Below, piece by piece: positions 7,234 to 11,884 of a stretch of 11,884 bases of DNA (positions are counted from its first letter, which is position 1; the number at the start of each line of letters is the position of its first letter). The stretch is taken from the NCBI GenBank assembly GCA_003477045.1, contig DMTS01000092.1, forward strand, positions 1-11,884, written 5' to 3'. Under the pieces are notes generated by a model that had not been told where the DNA came from, did no database searches, and saw only the letters and a list, made by a program, of their open reading frames with translations. Position numbers and translations under genes: made by a program. Origin of the DNA: Candidatus Delongbacteria bacterium (GTDB lineage Bacteria > UBA4055).

Positions 7234-8388
7234 TTAATACTCAAAAACTTTAACATTATTGTCTTCTCTATTCTGATAATATATTCTATCACCGATAAAG
7301 AATCTCTGGTGGCTTGAATTATAAAAATCAAAACCTCTGCCAATGTCCATTTTAAAGCTATTTATAAATACGCCGTCTTTGAATGCATCAACAATAAAAT
7401 CGTATTTATTATTCTCATTTCTATCCTGGGGTATCTGCACTAAAAGATTACCATTCTTATCTTCAAACATACCCATTGCGTTCACAGCTTTTTTATAATT
7501 AATTTTGTAATCTCGTTTTGATTTATCTCCTAATGTTGTATTTTGAGATATTCCAAATTCCTTTAATTCTTCTTCAGTGATTGAAATCTTTCTGAAGTCT
7601 TTTCTAATACTATATAGCTGTTTGCCTTCAAAATCATACACATCTACCCGAAACTCATCTGTACTAATTTTAGCTATATAAATAGCATGTTTGCCTATAC
7701 AAAATGGATGAACAGTATCAAGATGATTTGTGCTTTCATCAATATATTTCTGTTTATCTTTTCTAAGACTCTTTAATAGTTTAAATTGAGAATAACGAAT
7801 TTGCAGATCATAACTGACATAAACTGAACCATCTTCTTTTTCTTCCCATTCCTGAAGGTCATTTATGAATTTCGTTTTCCCGACTGGCGTAAGGAACTGA
7901 GGATAATTAAATCCTTCAATATAAAATCTATCTATAAAATTACCATCCGTTGAGAATTTAGAAAATTGCAAGGTTGTATCGTCTTTAACATAAAGAGTAT
8001 CGTCTAAGCAAAGTAAACAACCTCCGCCTTGCAGTTCCCCCGGTCCGCTGCCTAATTTACAGAAACTTTTTATAAAAATCCCGTTTCTATCGAATTTCTT
8101 TATCTCGGATTTCTTCTGATCAAGAAGGTATATATTTCCTTTACTGTCAACAACAGTTGATCTTAAGAATGTGAAATTTCGCAGCGTATCCTGTGTATTT
8201 TCATCGAATCCGTGTATCGTGAAAACTTCTCTGGGGCTGATCTTGAAGTTAGGATCAGACGGAATGTTCTTATTGTGATAAGTTTTAATTCCGTCGACCT
8301 CTGTTACAGTATAATTCAGTTCTTTCTTCGAACAGCCTGTCAGTAAAACTATACTGATCATAGCTAATAATACTAGTATCCATCTCAT
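7234..8388 (-). CDS. Lipoprotein, 6-bladed beta-propeller (subfamily A)
   Basis: A 384-residue lipoprotein: short signal peptide, lipobox LTGC with C19, Ser at +2. The signal peptide (RWILVLLAMISIVLL) differs from those of the other members, although the mature start SKKELNYTVTEVDGIKTY is almost the same. Propeller repeats begin with DSKGNIYLLDQ and KKFDRNGIFIKSF; the hallmark GSGPGE is at 113-118, followed by an unusual GGGCLLC with two Cys. The last ~55 residues (DAFKDGVFINSFKMDIG, FIGDRIYYQNREDN) closely match its neighbours, while the middle blades diverge. The previous gene ends 12 bases upstream, with a weak site (CGGAGT) before ATG, so it is co-transcribed and perhaps less well translated. 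Function: surface or periplasmic binding protein with unknown ligand. Confidence 0.87.
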   Translation of the reverse strand: MRWILVLLAMISIVLLTGCSKKELNYTVTEVDGIKTYHNKNIPSDPNFKISPREVFTIHGFDENTQDTLRNFTFLRSTVVDSKGNIYLLDQKKSEIKKFDRNGIFIKSFCKLGSGPGELQGGGCLLCLDDTLYVKDDTTLQFSKFSTDGNFIDRFYIEGFNYPQFLTPVGKTKFINDLQEWEEKEDGSVYVSYDLQIRYSQFKLLKSLRKDKQKYIDESTNHLDTVHPFCIGKHAIYIAKISTDEFRVDVYDFEGKQLYSIRKDFRKISITEEELKEFGISQNTTLGDKSKRDYKINYKKAVNAMGMFEDKNGNLLVQIPQDRNENNKYDFIVDAFKDGVFINSFKMDIGRGFDFYNSSHQRFFIGDRIYYQNREDNNVKVFEY

Positions 8389-8400
8389 TTTATACTCCGT

Positions 8401-9564
8401 TTAGTACTCATAAACAGTAACGCAATTATCTTCTCTGTTTTGATAATATATTCTATTACCAACAAACCATCTTTTATGATCCGAATTGTAGAAGTCAAAC
8501 GCTTTACCGATATCCATTTTGAACCTGTTTATGAAAATACCATCTTTGAAAGCATCTACTACGAAATCGAATTCATTTTCTTTCTTTCTTTCAAGCGGTA
8601 CCTGAACAAGCAGATATCCGTTCTTATCAACGAACATGCTTATTGCGTTTATTGCCTTCTTATATTTAATGTCATACTTGACTTGTTCGTTACTTTGAAC
8701 TCCTCTTTTTCGTGTATTCTGATATTCCGTCAATTCATTGTTTTCCAAAGGTAATCTTCTGTATTCTTTTTGAATTTTATAGAGAATTATCCCGCTAGAG
8801 TCTAGTACATCAATCGAATATTCATCAGAAGAATTTTTGGCCGTGTATATTTGATTTCTGCCGACCCCAAATGAAGTTATATAATCATGATAGTTTGTAC
8901 TCTCACCAATGTCCTTTCCAATTTTTCTGCTGAGGCTTTTAATCATTTCAAATTTTGAATTTCTGAGATGGAAATCATTAATATAATAATATTCATTTTT
9001 GCTTTGATCAATTGAATCTGATTCCATTTCGCTTACAAATAAATTGGATGTTACAGGAGTCATCCTTATTAGTAGCGCAACTCTTTCTATGTTTATGTTT
9101 TTGATAAAATTACCTTCCGTATCAAAAGCCAAATGCTGGTATGTTCCGGTGTCAGCTACATAGAGCGTGTCATGCATAATAAGCATCATCCATGCCATCC
9201 GCATCTCTCCGGGTCCGATACCTATTCTACCTATACTTTTTAAATATTTTCCGTTTTTATCGAATTTTTTTATAGAAGAAAGTCTATCGTCAAGCACAAA
9301 AATATTTCCTTTTGAGTCAACAGCAATATCATGCGGATGGATAAAATTTCTAAGTGTATCCTGCCCACTTTCATCGTATCCGTGTATCGTAAAAAGTTCT
9401 TTCGGGCTGATCTTAAAGTTGGGATCAGACGGAATGTTTTTGTTGTGATAGGTTTTTATACCATCATCTTCAGTTATAGTATAATTCAATTCCTTCTTCG
9501 TGCAGCCTGAAAAGATTATTAAGGCTATAAGTATAAAAATCACGCACAAACTATTCTTCTTCAT
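8401..9564 (-). CDS. Lipoprotein, 6-bladed beta-propeller (subfamily A)
   Basis: A 387-residue lipoprotein: signal peptide 1-20, lipobox FSGC with C21, Thr at +2. It has the subfamily A start (TKKELNYTITEDDGIKTY, NIPSDPNFKISPKELFTIHG) and is the closest relative of the 384-residue product just downstream, sharing ESGQDTLRNF-type sequence. NHL-like repeats: DSKGNIFVLDD, KKFDKNGKYLKS, hallmark GIGPGE at 115-120, then TLYVADTGTYQHLAFDTEGNF. A Lys/Arg- and Gln-rich insertion (about 280-292) sits between blades. It ends FIVDAF-like FVVDAFKDGIFINRFKMDIG, then VTVYEY. AAGGAGAAG lies nine bases before ATG, the strong consensus of this array. No enzyme motif; predicted envelope binding protein. Confidence 0.88.
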   Translation of the reverse strand: MKKNSLCVIFILIALIIFSGCTKKELNYTITEDDGIKTYHNKNIPSDPNFKISPKELFTIHGYDESGQDTLRNFIHPHDIAVDSKGNIFVLDDRLSSIKKFDKNGKYLKSIGRIGIGPGEMRMAWMMLIMHDTLYVADTGTYQHLAFDTEGNFIKNINIERVALLIRMTPVTSNLFVSEMESDSIDQSKNEYYYINDFHLRNSKFEMIKSLSRKIGKDIGESTNYHDYITSFGVGRNQIYTAKNSSDEYSIDVLDSSGIILYKIQKEYRRLPLENNELTEYQNTRKRGVQSNEQVKYDIKYKKAINAISMFVDKNGYLLVQVPLERKKENEFDFVVDAFKDGIFINRFKMDIGKAFDFYNSDHKRWFVGNRIYYQNREDNCVTVYEY

Positions 9565-9582
9565 TTTTTAACTTCTCCTTAT

Positions 9583-10713
9583 TTAATACTCAAAAACATC
9601 TACTGTATTCTTATCTGAATCTATCACCATTATTCTATTGCCATAAAATTTGAGGAATATATTAAAATCGCACTGATAATAAGGCTTGTCTGTTTTAAGA
9701 AAAGACGAATTCATATAAACATTATCCTTGAAGAAATCAAACACAATTCTTTCTGTATTCGCTATAGATGTATCAACTGCAGGTTGGACGATTAAATTTC
9801 CATTTTTATCGTTATAAACTCCTACGACTGCACGTTTTTTGTTGAATCGATTTTTATTAAGTCTTGGCTCGCCTAACTTTTTCACATATTTGTCCATTTT
9901 ATCATATTCTTGATCAGAGAAACTGATTGCTGCATAATTTTTATTAACTACTTCGATCAGATTTCCGTTATGATCGAAAACATTAACTTTGTAAAATATT
10001 TTATCATTGACGCCAACATAAATTTTATCTTCCGTTGCATAAACATAATCCCACATATCCGGGAGTCTTGATTCTTCAGGAGAATAATTCATTCGATTTA
10101 ATGTTTTTAAAGGTTCGAAAGAATTATTAAGAATAGTTAACTCTTTTCTATATGGTTCTTTAGCGTCAATTTCATCTATACTTAAAATTGTACATAGGAA
10201 TTTATTCTTATCCAATGGTAATACACTATAACGATAACCTTCAGGTCTGATCTTATGAAGAAATTCACCGGAAGTATTGAATATAGAAACTGATTGAGTG
10301 CCTTGGTCACCGATATAGATTGTATCATTCTTGACGCAAATAAAAGTTATTTTATCGACTTCTCCAGGTCCTGATCCTTGTTTAACAAAACTTGTAACGA
10401 ATTTTCCGTTCTTATCGTATTTATTAACTCTGGGTACAGCGAAATCAGCAATATAAATATTTTCTTCACTGTCTAGACCGACCACATCAATATCGAAGAA
10501 TGAAAGGTAATTAACATCATTTGTATCAGAATTTAAAGTAAATTTCTTTACAGGATTGAAGTCCAGCTTTTCTACAGTGGGGATATTCTTGTTCCTGTAA
10601 GTTTTAACCCCGTCCTTTTCTGTGACTGTGCAGGTTTGTTCCTTCGAGCAGCCTGCAAAGATTATCAGGGCTATGAATACTATAATCACGCACAAAATTT
10701 TTGTCAACTTCAT
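9583..10713 (-). CDS. Lipoprotein, 6-bladed beta-propeller (subfamily B)
   Basis: A 376-residue lipoprotein: signal peptide 1-21, lipobox FAGC with C22, Ser at +2. The mature start is that of subfamily B (SKEQTCTVTEKDGVKTY, NIPTVEKLDFNPVKKFTLNSD), with one extra Cys at 28. Propeller repeats include DSEENIYIADF, VNKYDKNGKFVTSF, GSGPGE (113-118), TIYIGDQGTQSVSIFNTSGEFLHKI. Near the end KKRAVVGVYNDKNGNLIVQPAVDT and KTDKPYYQCDFNIFLKFYGN are shared with the broken copy upstream but not with subfamily A, while the terminal VDVFEY is common to all. The B-specific YYQCDF supplies a second Cys that could pair with Cys28 (inference). The ribosome site is weak (CGGAAAAG). Ligand unknown. Confidence 0.88.
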   Translation of the reverse strand: MKLTKILCVIIVFIALIIFAGCSKEQTCTVTEKDGVKTYRNKNIPTVEKLDFNPVKKFTLNSDTNDVNYLSFFDIDVVGLDSEENIYIADFAVPRVNKYDKNGKFVTSFVKQGSGPGEVDKITFICVKNDTIYIGDQGTQSVSIFNTSGEFLHKIRPEGYRYSVLPLDKNKFLCTILSIDEIDAKEPYRKELTILNNSFEPLKTLNRMNYSPEESRLPDMWDYVYATEDKIYVGVNDKIFYKVNVFDHNGNLIEVVNKNYAAISFSDQEYDKMDKYVKKLGEPRLNKNRFNKKRAVVGVYNDKNGNLIVQPAVDTSIANTERIVFDFFKDNVYMNSSFLKTDKPYYQCDFNIFLKFYGNRIMVIDSDKNTVDVFEY

Positions 10714-10727
10714 TTTAACTTTTCCGG

Positions 10728-11867
10728 TTAGTATTCATATACATCGATTATGCTTTTGTCGGAATCAAATTTAAACATCATATTACCATAGAAAATAAGG
10801 AAGGTATTGAAGTCACACTGATAATAAGGTTCGTCAGTTTTGAGCAGATATGAATTCAGATACTCATTATTTTCTTTACTGAAGAAATCCAGCATCATTC
10901 CGTCAGTATTGCCTTTAGCAGTGTCTACAGCAGGATGAACAATGAGATTTCCATTTTTATCGTTATAGACTCCTACAACAGCGCGTTTTTTATAGGCATT
11001 TTTTTTATTAAGGCTAGCCTGGCCTGTTTTATCCAGATATCTTGTCATTTTTTCATATTCTTCTTCCGAGTACATGATAGAAGCGTAATTTTTATGCACT
11101 TCCTCAACAAGGTCACCGCTATGATCGAACACATTTATCTTATAGTACATATCTCCGCCCATACCGACATATATCTTGTCTTTTGAGATCGAAGCGTACA
11201 TCCATGTTGCAGGAATGTCCCTGTCATCCGCGAAATATTCGGTCGTATCCAACACCTTGATCGTCTGGAAGGAATTATTTGTAAGTGCTAGCTCCTGTGT
11301 GATCAGAACACGATCCTGTTCTACTCTGCCCTTCAGTAGTGCGCAGATAAACTTATTTGTTCCTACAGGCTTCAACTGGAATCTCCACCCCTCAGGTTTG
11401 AACCTGTAAAGAAATTCACCTGAATTATCGAAAACCGAGACTGTCTGAGATTCATCTGCGACATAAACGGTATCATTTTTCAGACACAAATAGATAATTC
11501 TGCCCATTTCTCCGGGACCTAATCCGTTGCGTACGAATGTATTCATAAAATTTCCATTCTTGTCGTATTTATTGACTTTTGGTGAAGAACCGTAATCAGC
11601 TATAAATATATTATTCTCGCTGTCCACGCCTATTACGTCAGTGTCAAATCGAGCAAACTAATTTACATTGTTCGAATCAGAGTTGAGCGTAAACTTCTTT
11701 ACAGGATTGAAATCCAGCTTTTCTACAGTGGGTATATTCTTGTTCTTGTAGATTTTAACACCGTCTTTTTCCGTAACTGTGCAGGTTTGTTCCTTCTTTG
11801 AGCAGCCTGAAAAGACTATCAAGGCTATAAATAAAAAAAACACGCACAAACTTTTTGTCATCTTCAT
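10728..11867 (-). pseudogene. Lipoprotein beta-propeller (subfamily B) interrupted by an in-frame amber codon
   Basis: Reading frame of 379 codons before the stop, otherwise intact: signal peptide, lipobox FSGC (C22), subfamily B start (SKKEQTCTVTEKDGVKIY), NHL-like repeats, GLGPGE hallmark, and a YYQCDF and VYEY end like the next gene. Codon 70 is TAG (11658-11660). The paralogue downstream has Tyr at the matching place (DVNYLSFFD versus NNVN, stop, FARFD), so a single base change explains it; there is no frameshift. A 299-residue restart from GTG at 11627 is possible but would lack signal peptide and lipid anchor. It could be a true recent pseudogene, an assembly or base error, or an amber-suppressed gene; TAG is used as the normal stop of the peptidase-exporter gene, which argues against general recoding. 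Ribosome site AGGAGAAG before ATG is intact, which suggests the loss is recent. Confidence 0.82.
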
Positions 11868-11884
11868 TTTAACTTCTCCTGTTA
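11868..11884 (-). promoter_or_regulatory. Ribosome-binding site and likely stop codon of a further upstream gene
   Basis: On the minus strand the last bases read TAACAGGAGAAGTTAAA just before ATG at 11867. The gap before the next copy, at 10713, reads TAACCGGAAAAGTTAAA, where TAA is the known stop codon of the preceding gene. By analogy TAA at 11884-11882 is the stop of another gene, so the array probably continues to the right and its promoter is outside the window. Confidence 0.5.

Larger units (their letters stand above)
4650..11867 (-). other. Tandem array of five lipoprotein propeller paralogues, interrupted by a hydrolase gene
   Basis: Five copies in one direction with 0-22 bases between genes, read as one operon with the hydrolase and, at the 3' end, the kinase-like gene. 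Copies are most alike at the two ends. The DNA coding for the mature N-terminus is almost the same in the three A copies (starting near 5629, 8234 and 9404: gggctgatcttraarttrgg pattern) and in the two B copies (near 10551 and 11700: acaggattgaartccagctt). The middle blades differ strongly. This suggests growth by duplication, with later divergence of the ligand face or exchange between copies. Confidence 0.75.

Noticed and set aside
6582..11409. Plus-strand open frames opposite the hydrolase and lipoproteins, and a minus-strand 60-79 codon frame inside 5000-5692
   Set aside because: All are shadows of conserved coding sequence on the minus strand, with no ribosome site or family signature.
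3284..11660. Alternative genetic code, to explain in-frame TGA and TAG
   Set aside because: Two different stop codons replace different residues (Arg and Tyr), each in a redundant or dead gene, while TAG, TGA and TAA all end intact genes here.
1..11884. CRISPR array, tRNA, rRNA or phage genes
   Set aside because: No short regularly spaced repeats, no cloverleaf or rRNA sequence, and no phage-like proteins were seen; the repeats present are coding paralogues.

Overview
The window carries one strand of genes only (all on the minus strand) in AT-rich DNA. The organism looks like a Gram-negative bacterium. The evidence is a string of Cys-anchored lipoproteins with Ser or Thr after the Cys (outer-membrane type sorting) and a 6-bladed beta-propeller family with the GxGPGE motif, which is common in Bacteroidota and other FCB-group phyla. 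I cannot name the phylum with confidence. Genes use ATG, AAGGAG-like ribosome sites and the standard code.

Right to left, in the direction of transcription, the first block (11867 to 4650) is a tight array of five paralogous lipoprotein propellers with gaps of about 12-20 bases. The first (11867-10728) is broken by an in-frame amber codon. It and the next one (10713-9583) form subfamily B (mature N-terminus EQTCTVTEKDG). The other three (9564-8401, 8388-7234, 5792-4650) form subfamily A (KKELNYTV, then NIPSDPNFKISP). An exported alpha/beta hydrolase with a beta-barrel-like middle and a TPR-like tail (7211-5793) sits between two subfamily A members. A P-loop kinase-like protein with a beta-rich C-terminal half (4632-3352) ends the block. 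The spacing implies a single operon that starts beyond the right edge. The last bases of the window look like the stop codon of yet another upstream gene.

The second block starts at an insertion-sequence scar (about 3355-3122). It holds the last ~60 codons of an IS3-family transposase, with an internal stop, followed by what looks like the terminal repeat of the element. The scar abuts the start of a 1023-residue fusion protein (3116-45). This has an exported class C beta-lactamase-like serine peptidase, three linker membrane helices and a complete ABC exporter half-transporter of the SyrD/PvdE/YojI cyclic-peptide type. The layout matches the peptidase-plus-exporter proteins that activate and export nonribosomal peptide prodrugs (ZmaM type; ClbP and XcnG are the versions without the ABC part). 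No biosynthetic genes are in the window.

A functional link between the two blocks is not shown. The propeller/hydrolase operon looks like an envelope system of unknown ligand. The peptidase-exporter could be for self-protection, peptide maturation or export, and may now be expressed by read-through across the IS scar.
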